64,000 bases of DNA, taken from positions 433,230,741 through 433,294,740 of the forward strand of contig NC_057801.1 of NCBI RefSeq assembly GCF_018294505.1, given 5' to 3'. Made by a program: the position numbers and the translations under genes. Positions 37,001 through 47,841 of this stretch are shown here, in pieces (positions within the stretch are counted from its first letter, which is position 1; each line of letters starts with the position of its first letter). This DNA comes from Triticum aestivum. Its lineage: Eukaryota > Streptophyta > Magnoliopsida > Poales > Poaceae. The notes under the pieces were generated by a model. That model was given only the letters and a program-made list of their open reading frames with translations. It was not told where the DNA came from and did not search any database.

Positions 37001-38009
37001 GACTATCAATTGATAGGCGAGGGTCGGAAACAACTAAGATGGGACAACTCAAAAGAACATATGATTTTCTGAGTTGTGGATGCATGGATTAGCATGTCGA
37101 ACCAAGTTCAACATAATTCTTCCGGATAACCCATGCAGAGAGGTAGGACTGGCAGAGTCACAATATAGAATGGAGAACTCCTCAGGAGTACTCTTGTTGT
37201 CATCTTTTGGTTCAGAAGAACTCTTGCCAAGAATGGTTCATGGTATTTGGAAGAACGATATACCACGGACCTCGAGGACTATCGCAAAGGTTACTAGTAT
37301 CCTAAAGGCACTAGCAATTACTATCAACATGAAGTAGGTAGAGCGAATCTCGGGTTCAAGAACCCAGGAACAGAATACCTATTACTAATAACATCACGGG
37401 ATGCTTTCAAAAATAATGGCCAGAATCATCACACTGGGGATACAAAAGCATTGCTAAATTGCTAGGTGACTTCCTAAACACCTAAGGTCATAATAATAGC
37501 TCCAACATCTACGCCGAGGTAACAAAGTACCTCAACCTACCGATTAGTGTGCTTTTTCCGACCAAAAGGGACATCGGAGACGGAAGGAAAGGATTTGCAA
37601 ATGCATCAGACTGTTTAGAGACCTGGGATGACTTGGACAGCATAACGGCTGTAAATGCTCAAAAAGATTTGAGACAATCACAAAATGGTGGCATAACCAC
37701 TCAACATCACAGTATCAAGGTTCCGAGATCAACAGTAATCATACAGAAGTAGCAGGAACTGAAACGAGGCTTAAGTCCAACAATTCTATAGGTCTACGGA
37801 TTAGTAACACGTGATCCTGATAGAAAGAAGAGAAAGCCTAGTTCCTTAACCCCCGTAGAAGAGAAGAGGTTGACTCAGATCAGAAGGCCATGAGGTATAA
37901 GGAGTAAAAAGAGCCTTACATTCCATCCCACAATCAATTCCCTTATATAACTAAGAATTTCTAGACCCAACTTCGACCAGTTTGGCTTGGTAATCCTACA
38001 GGCAGTCAA

Positions 38010-38021
38010 GCTCTGATACCA
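38010..38021 (-). other. LARD2 primer-binding site, initiator tRNA-Met type
   Basis: GCTCTGATACCA four bases before the right LTR. The preceding CCTACAGGCAGTC is shared with LARD1. Confidence 0.85.
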
Positions 38022-39219
38022 ACGCTGTCAGGACCCCGACTCAATGCCACATCGATCTAGCATGTAACACCTCATATCACTTTGCGGCCTCACGCACGGT
38101 ATTCCCACGGGTGTCGCCTTACCTTTGCCCGGGACCGTTTGCGCCTTTTGGCACACGTATATGATAGTGTCGCTAGCATCCATATGATAAGGAGCCCGGG
38201 CTGACATGGCTAGTCGTAAACCCAAAGTGGCACAGACTTACAGGGACAGGCATCCATGACCCAGCATCGAACGTGTCGGTCATCAGCGAGTGAATCCAGG
38301 CTGTAGCACTAGGCTAGCAGGACTCCGGTGAACCGGGCTGTAGCGGGCTAACAGGACTCCGGTATTCATCGCGTGACATTTCCCCGAAGGGACAGACACA
38401 GGAACGAAGAAGGACACATGCCGGCCAGCCTAAGTGTTCCGGAGCAGTAGCAAGCTACCATGGCTCGGTGGAAACACTAGGAGACATTTCCTGGTAAGAG
38501 AGGCTACCAAGGATAAACAACTAGGTTGTCAGATCCCACACATACCAAGCATTTCAATAACATACACACAATATGCTCGATATGTGCAAATACAACATGG
38601 CATCACAACATGACTCTACAACTCAAGTATTTTAAACAATAGGCTCCGAGGAGCGAGATATTACAAACATGGGTCTCATGACCCAACAATCAGAGCATAC
38701 AAGTCAAAGCACAAGCGGAAGCTATCATGTCTGAGTACAGACATCTATAAATGAAAAAGGCCGAGAAGCCTGACTATCTACCAAATCCTGCCGAGGGCAC
38801 AAGATCGTAGCTGAGGTAACAAGCTAAACGTCGAAGTCCACGTGGAACTACTAGTGAGACCGAAGTCTCTCTGCAAAACATAAAATAGGCAAACGTGAGT
38901 ACAAATGTACCCAACAAGACTTACATCAGAACTAACTACATATGCATCATTATCAACAAAGGGATGGTGGGGTTTAACTGCAGCAAGCCAGCTTTGACTC
39001 GGTGGCTATCCTACACTACGACTGCAAGTAACTCTTTTGAGGTGGCGCACACGAGTCCACATGTTCACCATATCAATACACCACTATGGATCCGCTCCCG
39101 TCTCCCTACGAGAACGCCATCCATAGCACTCACGCTTATCTTGTGTATTTTAGAGTATCCACTTTCACTTGTCTATGAACTGATATAAGCAACCCAGAAG
39201 TCCTTTACCGTGGACACGG

Positions 39220-39251
39220 CTATTCGAATAGATGATATTAACCCTGCAGGG
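39220..39251. promoter_or_regulatory. Conserved double palindrome, LARD2 right LTR
   Basis: CTATTCGAATAG at 39220-39231 and CCCTGCAGGG at 39242-39251. Confidence 0.6.
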
Positions 39252-40569
39252 GTGTACTTCTTCATACATGTTTCCACCACTTAGCGTCTACACACGACAT
39301 GTGCTCGGCAGACTTCAAGCGAAAGCCGACGTGGGTGTAGACCACGACCTACCTAAACACTCAAGTCTCTAGTCCAGGTTTATCGCCTATTCGGGTTCCA
39401 TCCATGAGGAGATCCGGCCGGAGTTTCGCTCACAGCCCCAAACGATGTGAACAGGGTTCCCGAGACACCAAACGGGCATCCGGTACACCGTGCCACGTAC
39501 CTACCGCATCACAGCCCACCCCTACGGTCAGCGCTGTCCACGGCCTCCAGTAAGCTACAAACACCAGAAACTACTTGCAACTCCTGGACAGAGGACAAGG
39601 GTGAATAAGAAGTCGAGCGGGGTCATATTTCAGGGCCCAATGTATGGTAGTAGCTGAGTCATGGATCACAAACACAGAACTCAGTTCCTGAGGACGGCTG
39701 CAATGAGACAACCCACCATGTACTCCTACATGGCCTCTCACCGCTACCTTTACCAAATCGTGTTCACACACTTAGCTCACACACAGTAGGACATGTTCAC
39801 ACACCTCTGATTCATCCCCGATGAATCAGACCTGACTCAACTCTAAGCAGTAGCAGGCATGACAAACAAACATGAATGAGTAGGCACAACAGGGCTCAAA
39901 CAACTCCTACTCATGCTAGTGGGTTTCATCTATTTACCGTGGCAATGACAGGTCATGCAAAGGATAAAGGGTTCAGCTGCCGCAACAAGTAACAGTTGAA
40001 TCGTTGTTGTCCTAATGCATTAAGAGAGAGCAGGAGCGAGAGAGTAGGATTGTATCGGAATGAACAAGGGGGTTTTGCTTGCCTGGCACTTCTGAAGATA
40101 GCATTGAGTGTTCATCAGTGTCAACGATCACATCATCGGTATCACGTGTATCGAGAGGGGACAAATACCGGCAACATAGAAGGGAACACAATCAATGCAA
40201 CGCACAATATGATGCATGATCATGACATGGCAAAATGAATGTGTTTTGAGCTAATGCAACTAGCAACAGATTAAATGAAGTTGGTTTGAATACAAGATTC
40301 AAATTTAAACTCCATATGTGATTATTCAAATGCCATTTAATTGATTTGTGCTAAACAGCAGCTATAAGTTGTTCTAACATGCATGAAAATGGTACAGATG
40401 GATTCCTTGAATTTTTCTGATAATTTTTCATATATAAATTATTTAATTTGGAGTTACGGTTGAATTTCTATGAATTTTAGAAGTTTTAGGCATTTTCTGG
40501 AATTTCCTGATTATTTATAAAATAAACTAAATTCCAGAAAAGGAATATTGCGTCAGCATGACGCCGGGG

Positions 40570-40577
40570 TGACGTCA
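40570..40577. promoter_or_regulatory. TGACGTCA site, LARD2 right LTR
   Basis: Same octamer and context as 32441-32448. Confidence 0.45.
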
Positions 40578-42184
40578 GCAGGTCAAAGGCGTCGACCAGG
40601 TCAAACCTGACCAGTGGGGTCCACTGGTCAGTGACCCAGTCAACTAACCAAGTTAGTTAGCCCTAACTAACTTAGTTAGCCGGGCGGGGCCCGCATGTCA
40701 GTGGCCTATCTAATTAGCTAAGTTAATTAGCGCTAACTAATCTAACACTAATCAAGCAGGCGCCTGGGCCCACACGTCAGGGGGGTCAAACCCCGGGTCA
40801 ACTCGCTGGAGTTGACCCGCGGCTCGTCGCCGGCGGAGCCAGAGACGGCGGAGGGGGTCGGAATTCCTCCTCCGGCGACCAACTCGGAGGCTGAGGGGCT
40901 CTACGCGTAGCTGGTGTGTGCGCGCATCGAATCGTGGCATCCGTTCGTGCTGGGGAGGTCGGATTTGGCGACGGCGGCGAGCGGGGCGGCGGCCGGAGCA
41001 CGGCGAGGTCGGGGTTGGCGCTAGGAGGCACGGCAGGTCGCACGGGTGGGCGCGCTCGGCTCCTGGAAGGGTGCTGAGCACGTTGTCGTGCTCGGGGGTT
41101 AGCTACGGTGGCTCTAGCCCCGTCTGCGTCATCGCCGGCGGCGAGGAACTGTCGGCTCCGACAGCCGGGGTGGTTAGAAGGCGCGGACGGCACGGGGAGA
41201 GAGGGGAAATGGACAGGGGCTCACGAGGGGTCGGGAGAGAAGCTCGGTGGCCTCGGGGAAGCCTCTGCAACGGCGAATTGACGACGGCGATCTCCGGGCA
41301 CCGGAGATGAAGACGACGACGCTCCGGTCGACTGCGGCCTCCTCTGGCCGCGTGCGTCGCGTGTGTAGCTCCACGGGGTCAGGGCGGAGCTCAGGGATGC
41401 ATAGAGGGAGCGAGGGGGTGGCTGTGGCCCCGGTAAACGGCGTCGGCGGCGATGGGCGCGCTCGGCTGTGGTGGGGAACGGCGAGAGAGGAGCGAAGAGG
41501 GGAGAGTGCGGTGTCCAGGGGTCGAGGGAAGGCCGGGGAGGCGGTTCAGGCGCCGCGGTGGCGTGGGATGCACGCAGGCAGGGAGGTGGCGTGTCGCCAC
41601 GGCGCGCGCGTGCGCTGTCTCCCTCCTCTGCCTACTGGCAGAGGTAGAGGATGACTGGCATGGGCCTTGGTGGGCTAGGCCACCAGCTGGGCCAGCTAGG
41701 TGGGCTGCCAGGTAGGTCCAGGTGAGATTTCTCTCCTCTGTCTTTTATTTATTGTTTTCTATTTTGTTCTGTTTTGTTTTGGTTTACGAAAAAATACTAA
41801 ACCATTTTATAAAATCCTGAAAATAATTATGTGGCTAGAACTAAAATATACCAAACCATATAAAATGTTCCAGTAATTATTGGACATATATTATTTATAT
41901 ATCAAATATATATCCAATGCAAATAGCTATTTATTTAATTCAAAGGCCCAAAATAATTAACTCTGAGATACCAAAAATATTGTTTTGAGTTTTACCTCTT
42001 TGCAATATTTTCAGAGACTAAGAGGAGCATTTTCTTGGACTTCTTTGAGGAGATTTTAATGTTGATCATTTTTAAAAGGTTTCTGAGGCTTTGAAAATTC
42101 CTCAATTCAAATTTCATTTGAAATAAAACATGATGCTCACATGAGGTCTAGCCTAGTGCATTACCAGACGCTAGGGATGTGACA

Positions 42185-42189
42185 CCTCG
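42185..42189. other. Target-site duplication CCTCG, right copy
   Basis: Pairs with 29892-29896. Confidence 0.95.
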
Positions 42190-42936
42190 GATCTGTGATA
42201 GATGGAATACGCCAATGGTCTCTTTAGGTATCCTATGAAGACACACTTCTCCGCTTTGGGTTCGAGCTTATCTGGCTGAAGCCTCTTAACATAAGCGTCG
42301 CTTCCCCAAACTTTAAGAGCCTATAGCTTACGTTTCTTGCCAACCATAATCCATACGGTGTTGTCTGAACGGATTTAGATAGTGACCTATTTAAAGTGAA
42401 TGCGGTTGTCTCTAATGCATAACCCTAAAATGATAGTGGCAAATCGGTAAGAGATATCATAGACTGCACCATATCCAATAGAGTACGATTAATTACGATG
42501 TTTCGACACACCATTACATTGCGGTGTTCCAGGTGGCATGAGTTGTGAAAACAGTTCCACACTATCTTCAATGCGTGCCAAACTCGTAACTCAGATATTC
42601 ACCTCCATGGTCAGATCATAGAAATTTTATCTTCTTGTTGCGATGATTCTCTACATTCACTCTATAACTCCTTGAACTTTTCAAATGTTTCAAACTTGTG
42701 TTTCTTTAAGTAAATATACCCATATCTACATAAGTCATGGGTGAAGGCTAGGAAATAACGATATACACAACGTGCTTCAACACTCATCGGACTGCATACA
42801 TCGGTATGTATTATTTCCAACAAGTCACATGCCCGCTCCATTGTACTGGAAAATGGCTTTTTAGTCATCTTGCCCATGAGACATGGTTCACATGTTTCAA
42901 ATGATTCATAATCAAGTGATTCCAAATGGCCGTCAG
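42190..42936 (-). pseudogene. copia pol relic: pre-integrase and integrase core
   Basis: Upstream part of the pol relic at 28205-29891, split from it by LARD2. Minus-strand frame 42949-42662 contains the end of the zinc-binding region (CEPCLMGKMTKKPF) and the first catalytic Asp of the integrase core (EIIHTDVCSP). Further left the code continues with a TGA just before SDHGGEY, the second catalytic Asp motif, so the frame is interrupted. The 5' part (gag, protease, 5' LTR) is displaced beyond the window by the gypsy element starting at 42937. Confidence 0.8.
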
Positions 42937-43542
42937 TGATAACCCACAAGTATAGGGGATCACAACAGTTTCCAAGGGTAGAGTATTCAACCCAAATTTA
43001 TTGATTCGATACAAGGGGAGCCAAAGAATATTCACGAGTATTAGCAGTTGAGTTGTCCATTCAGCAACAACTGAAAGACTTAATATCTGCAGCAAAGTAT
43101 TTAGTAGCAAAGTAGTATGATAGTAACGGTAACAGTGGCAAAAGTAACAGTATCAATTTTTTAGTGATTGTAACAGTGGCAACGGCAAAGTAACTTAGCA
43201 AAGATCAATATGTGAAAAGCTTGTAGGCATTGGATCAACGATGAAATTGTGTTGGATAATATTCAGGATGTAGCAGTTATAACCTAGGGCGACACAGAAC
43301 TAGATCCAATTCATCAATATAATGTAGGCAAGTATTCCGTATATAGTCATACGTGCTTATGGAAAAGAACTTGCATCACATCTTTTGTCCTACCCTCCCA
43401 TGGCAGCTGGGTCCATTAGGAAACTAAGGGATATTAAGGCCTCCTTTTAATATAGAACCGAAACAAAGCATTAGCACTTAGTGAATACATGTACTCCTCA
43501 AACTACGGTAATCATCGGAAATAATTCCAATTATTATCACCT
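42937..43542 (-). repeat. Gypsy family B 3' LTR, left piece
   Basis: From the terminus TGATAACCCACAAG to the CACCT target site at 43538-43542. Same family as 3760-4864 in opposite orientation. Resumes at 58141. Confidence 0.85.
43538..43542. other. Target-site duplication CACCT, left copy
   Basis: CACCT precedes the copia LTR and recurs at 58136-58140. Confidence 0.95.
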
Positions 43543-45003
43543 TGTAAGTGCATCTAGTGCCCCTTAGTGATTTTGGTGTATTGAAGACTTATAGGTTAAG
43601 AGACTGATGCGTTTCTGAGTGTACACAGGTCTATAAGTTTATGACGAGTTTGATATTTACAGAGAAAGTCGACCCCTAAAAATGAAGTTCTTCAACTGAA
43701 GACTTTGGATTTCTAAATACTTTCTGAAGACTTTGAAACTGAAGAAATTGGTGTGACCTTGAAGACTTGATATTCATTTGAGGAACATGAAGTGCGGAGA
43801 CTTCTGTTTTCATAGTTTCATTTTCTCTTTCTTGAGTCATAGGAAACACCGTACTGTTAAAGGGGGTCGAGGAAATACTAAGGAGAAATTTCCATGTGAT
43901 GCTCAACTCAAATCCTACACCTACCAATCCCTTCGAGTGAAGCCATTGGAAATCTCGCACAGTTCAACCATATTCTTCAGCGATAGAGATGAAGTTCTTC
44001 TGCTCTCTGAGGAATTTGTTCTGACTGAAGAGTTAGGAATTCGCCAGTGCGGATTGCCTACCAAGTGAGGAACATGATAGCCCTGAGGAATTCGAACCTC
44101 AAATATTCCGACCATTGCTGTGCTACGCGCCAGCTGTCCCAAAATATCTACCCACCTAATGGTCATATCAAACAAGGGCATTTATGTCTTATCATGTCGA
44201 GCTGCTCCCTAGGCTATAAATAGCCGCCCCCTACAACCACTAGTTGGTTGGCTGCTCTGAGAGAAACTGACACTTGTCATTTGAGAGCAACCCATCCTCC
44301 GAGGACTTTGAGTGAAAATCATCAAGTGAGGAAATCCTCCGAGGACTTTGAGAGAAACTGACACTTGTCATTTGAGAGAAACCCATCTTCCAGACGTTAG
44401 GCGTCAAGGTCTAGAGCATCCAAGAGGAATTGTGGATCGCCGAGTGACCGAGTTTGTGAAGGTTCGGAAGTCACCTAAAGACTTACCACGAGTGATTGGG
44501 TGAGGTCTGTGTGACCTTAGCTCAAGGAGAATACGGTGAGGACTGTGTGTCCGGGACTGGGTGTCCTCGTGTTTAAATACTCAGCCGCTCCAACCAGATG
44601 TACAACTGAGACAACAATTGGAACTAGTCTACCAAATCATTGTCTTCACCGAGCTTATTGGTTCTATTTCCTCAACTCTTTAAATTTCTCATGTATGTTG
44701 TTATGTGCCTGTTCATATCTGTTTGAAGACTTTGACTGAAGACTTTCTCAATTTCCTCAGTTCTAATTCTTCAGTCTGTTCGTCTTCTTCCTTGTGTTAT
44801 CCTATGTTTACGCTTCCTGTACTCCTTGCTTGTCTTCATTTCATCATGATGACTTTGCTTGTGTTCTGTTATGTTCCTTTCTGAGTACTTATTCCGCTAC
44901 AAGTAGTTCTTCATTTAGGAATTTCCTCACTAGCAAATTCCTCAGTGAAGAATTCATAAAAATCGCCTATTCACCCCCCTCTAGTCGATATAACACACTT
45001 TCA
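43543..45003 (+). repeat. 5' LTR of the SIRE-like copia
   Basis: 1461 bp. TATA box at 44215-44222. Compared with the 3' LTR, about 115 bp downstream of the TATA box are replaced by a duplication: a 29-mer at 44259-44287 recurs at 44350-44378. Confidence 0.95.
44215..44222 (+). promoter_or_regulatory. TATA box, copia 5' LTR
   Basis: TATAAATA within GGCTATAAATAGCCGCCCC; identical context in the 3' LTR at 57299-57306. Confidence 0.7.
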
Positions 45004-45005
45004 AT

Positions 45006-45016
45006 TGGTATCAGAG
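45006..45016 (+). other. Primer-binding site, initiator tRNA-Met type
   Basis: TGGTATCAGAG two bases after the 5' LTR, the standard copia primer site. Confidence 0.9.
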
Positions 45017-45070
45017 AAAGGTACTCCCTTGTTCTGTGTGATTTTGGTTTAACCACCTGGAGTTCTAGTT

Positions 45071-47671
45071 ATGTCGAACGCAAGTATGATCAAGGCCTCT
45101 GCTGGGTGTCCTACCTTCGATGTCACGGACCATTCCTACTGGAAGAATAAGATGCGAATGCATCTTGAAGCAATTGACAACGATCTCTGGTACGTTGTGG
45201 AAAATGGTGTTCCCTCAGTCACACCTTCTCTGAATGCTGCTGATGTGAAGAGATTCAAGCAACTCGATTCTCAAGCGAAGAATATCATATGTGGTCATCT
45301 GAGTAAAGGGCAGTATGGTAGAGTGAGTGCTTTAGAAACTGCTAAACTCATCTGGGATAGTCTCTCCAAAGTAAACGAAGGAGTCTCAACTCAACGCGAC
45401 TCTCGTGTTGACGTTCTTCCCAATCTCTTCAACCGCTTCAAAAGACTCGACAATGAAAATGTTCAGCAAACCTTTAATCGCCTCACTGATATCTCAAATG
45501 AGCTTCAGGCCCTTGGCGCCACTGACATCACCGACCATGAGGTGGTGAAGAAATTGCTGAGATCGCTCGATTCTTCATTTGACACTCTGGCACTGATGAT
45601 TCAAGAGCGTGGTGATTACAAGTCACTTGATCCCGCTGATATCCTCGAGAGGCTAAACACTCATGAGTTCCAGCTTGCTGAGAAGAGAGATCTCTATGGT
45701 CCGAGCTATGGCAAACCACGTGCTCTGAAGGCCAAGGCAGTCTCTGAGTCTGAGGAAGAAGACTCTACCAGCAGCCTTGGTGATCCTGAAGAACTGAGCC
45801 AGGAACTAACACTGCTCGTGAAGAAATTTCAGAAGTTCTCAAGACGTGGTCGCTTTGGAAAATCCTCAAGGAGCAGCGATTCCTCATCCAGTGACTACAA
45901 GAAAAGGCTGTGCCACAAATGCAAGAAGCTTGGTCACTACATTCAAGATTGTCCTCAGTGGGACAAGGAACTGAAGAAGAATAAATACAAGGATTACAGT
46001 TCTGATGATGCCAAGAAGAAGAAGAAATCTTCAAAGTCTTCATCATCAAAATCCTCCAAGTCTTCATCTCACAAGAAGAGCAGCTCCAAGAAGGCTCGGG
46101 CATTCATTGGCAAGGAAATGGATTCTGAGGCTAAATCTGAGGATCATGAGGAAGAGGAGGCATCCGAGGAGTCTGAGTCTGGTGTGGCAAGTCTAGCTCT
46201 TGCTACCGCATTTGTCAGCAAGTCTATCTTCAATGCTGAAGAAAATGGCAACACCAGCAATGCTGACGAAGGCAATGATGACTACGCTCCCACCTATTGC
46301 TTCATGGCAAAGGGTGCCAAGGTAACTAAATACCCCTCCTCTGAATCAAGTGAGGATGAATCTGATGAAAATCTTAAGCCTAGCTATTCTACACTTGCTA
46401 AGATTGCTGTGAAACAACAAAAGGCTATTGAAAAGCTTCAAAACATGCTTGACAAAAGTGATGATATGTTGGGTGATGAAATGGACCGCACTAAAGACTT
46501 AACTGAAAATCTTCAGAGACTTCAGTCTAAGTTTGACAACCTTCAAAGTCATCATAAAACTCTCTTATCTGATCACGAGAAGCTTTCTTATGAATTTCTT
46601 CAAAGAAAGCAAGATCTTGAGAAGCTCAGAGTGAGTTATGAAGATCTTCAGAAGGAGCGCGATTCATTACTTGCTCAACAAATCAGCGCTACCCAGGAAG
46701 AATTTGTTCCTCCATGTCTTAAGTGCATTGAACGAGAATCTGCTAATTCTTCACCTGAATGTTCAAATACTTCAAATGTTACAAATTCTTCACTTATCTC
46801 TGCTATCACTAATTCCTCATCTGAGGACAATGCTAGTACCACTGATGATGCAGGGCTGAAGGAATTGTACACGACAGGCATGTACAAAAGCCTCAAAGGG
46901 CATCAGATTCTTTGTGATGTGCTCAAAAAGAAGATACTCAACAGAAATCCTAGGAAAGAGGGTATTGCCTTTGAGAGGAAACTCAATGCTGATGGAACAT
47001 ATTGGAAGCCTGAGCAGTACCCCAAAACCTCATGGGTTGCTGCAAAGGTACCTCCAGTTGATCCATCCAACTTATCTGGCTTTACATGTGAATCTCCTCA
47101 TTCTTCTGATGAGTCCTTTGACTCTAACTATAAACTGTTCAGAAATCAGAACGGTGAAGTATTTGCTAGATATATTGGCACTAACTGCAGGAACGGGTCC
47201 CCTATGAAGAAAATCTGGGTTCCCAAAAGTTATCTTAAAAGTCTTCAGGTGAATGTCCTCATGACACCACCTATGAAGAACAGGAACCCCAGATCCAATT
47301 CTTCATATGGACCTAATTCTTCACATGGATCAAATACCTCAAGTGGATCAAAGTCCTCATATGATCATCGTCATGCTAACCCTTCTGTTTCACAGGGTAG
47401 AGCTAAGGGCTATGAATATGCGCATTATTCTTCAAATCATTATGTTCACAAGTCCTCGAAGAATTTCTCTGCTTATTCATATGCTTACCCTAACCCCTCT
47501 TATGTGAAACGAAGCGGACTCTATGCCACCTTTCTCATATGGTGCTCGCAGAGTGATGAACTCTTTGCCACCCCTTCAGATGTGGGTGGTGAAGAAAAAG
47601 AACTAATCTCTTATGCAGGGTTAGGTCTCCAGACGTGCTCAAAACGTCTGAAGAATTTGCTGGAGACCTGA
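45071..47671 (+). CDS. gag polyprotein of the SIRE-like copia (866 aa)
   Basis: Capsid/nucleocapsid protein. The open frame starts at the first ATG after the primer site (MSNASMIKASAGCPTF), which I take as the true start. The N-terminal 60-200 residues are a copia gag (UBN2-type) domain, with NLFNRFKRLDNENVQQTFNR and VVKKLLRSLDSSF. A CCHC zinc knuckle CHKCKKLGHYIQDC is at residues 281-294. A Lys/Ser-rich basic stretch (about 310-345), an acidic segment and a long heptad-like coiled coil (about 435-540) follow, then a Ser/Asn/Tyr-rich tail. At 866 residues it is two to three times the usual copia gag, as in SIRE-type elements. The frame is intact, unlike pol, though the last 40 or so residues may already be shifted. 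Confidence 0.88.
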   Translation: MSNASMIKASAGCPTFDVTDHSYWKNKMRMHLEAIDNDLWYVVENGVPSVTPSLNAADVKRFKQLDSQAKNIICGHLSKGQYGRVSALETAKLIWDSLSKVNEGVSTQRDSRVDVLPNLFNRFKRLDNENVQQTFNRLTDISNELQALGATDITDHEVVKKLLRSLDSSFDTLALMIQERGDYKSLDPADILERLNTHEFQLAEKRDLYGPSYGKPRALKAKAVSESEEEDSTSSLGDPEELSQELTLLVKKFQKFSRRGRFGKSSRSSDSSSSDYKKRLCHKCKKLGHYIQDCPQWDKELKKNKYKDYSSDDAKKKKKSSKSSSSKSSKSSSHKKSSSKKARAFIGKEMDSEAKSEDHEEEEASEESESGVASLALATAFVSKSIFNAEENGNTSNADEGNDDYAPTYCFMAKGAKVTKYPSSESSEDESDENLKPSYSTLAKIAVKQQKAIEKLQNMLDKSDDMLGDEMDRTKDLTENLQRLQSKFDNLQSHHKTLLSDHEKLSYEFLQRKQDLEKLRVSYEDLQKERDSLLAQQISATQEEFVPPCLKCIERESANSSPECSNTSNVTNSSLISAITNSSSEDNASTTDDAGLKELYTTGMYKSLKGHQILCDVLKKKILNRNPRKEGIAFERKLNADGTYWKPEQYPKTSWVAAKVPPVDPSNLSGFTCESPHSSDESFDSNYKLFRNQNGEVFARYIGTNCRNGSPMKKIWVPKSYLKSLQVNVLMTPPMKNRNPRSNSSYGPNSSHGSNTSSGSKSSYDHRHANPSVSQGRAKGYEYAHYSSNHYVHKSSKNFSAYSYAYPNPSYVKRSGLYATFLIWCSQSDELFATPSDVGGEEKELISYAGLGLQTCSKRLKNLLET

Positions 47672-47841
47672 ACAGTGCCTGAAAGGACGCAGGCTAATCA
47701 TGAAGAAATGAATTTTCATTTCTCACATCCTCATACTGTTTTCTCTGTGCTATTTCTTGATGAAATCGAACTGATGATATTGATGTCATATTCTTCACTG
47801 ATGAAGTATATGATTTCATAAGCTGCACTAATTCATCTGCA

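Larger units (their letters stand above)
34055..38025 (-). other. LARD2 internal domain, non-coding
   Basis: No gag or pol motif; sense ORFs are all below about 95 codons. The left end (34055-34090) holds the polypurine tract (minus strand AGTGGGGGTGAGT) and the inverted repeat AATCTCG/CGAGATT. Four blocks are collinear with LARD1 (35240-35480, 35928-36080, 36555-36860, 37835-38025). The segment 35500-35927 seems specific to LARD2. Confidence 0.75.
29897..42184 (-). mobile_element. LARD2: non-coding gypsy derivative with 4.16-kb LTRs (Sukkula-like)
   Basis: LTRs at 29897-34054 and 38026-42184 flank a 3.97-kb internal domain, with TSD CCTCG. The primer site is next to the right LTR, so the element is on the minus strand, with LTR start TGTCACATCCCTAGCG. 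LTR and internal lengths are close to those I recall for barley Sukkula LARDs. By eye the two LTRs differ at about 30 positions (roughly 0.8%). With the commonly used grass LTR rate of 1.3e-8 per site per year this suggests insertion about 0.3 million years ago; that is only an estimate. No protein-coding domain. Confidence 0.92.
38026..42184 (-). repeat. LARD2 LTR at the right end (5' LTR in element orientation)
   Basis: 4159 bp, nearly identical to 29897-34054. The double palindrome is at 39220-39251 and TGACGTCA at 40570-40577. Confidence 0.95.
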
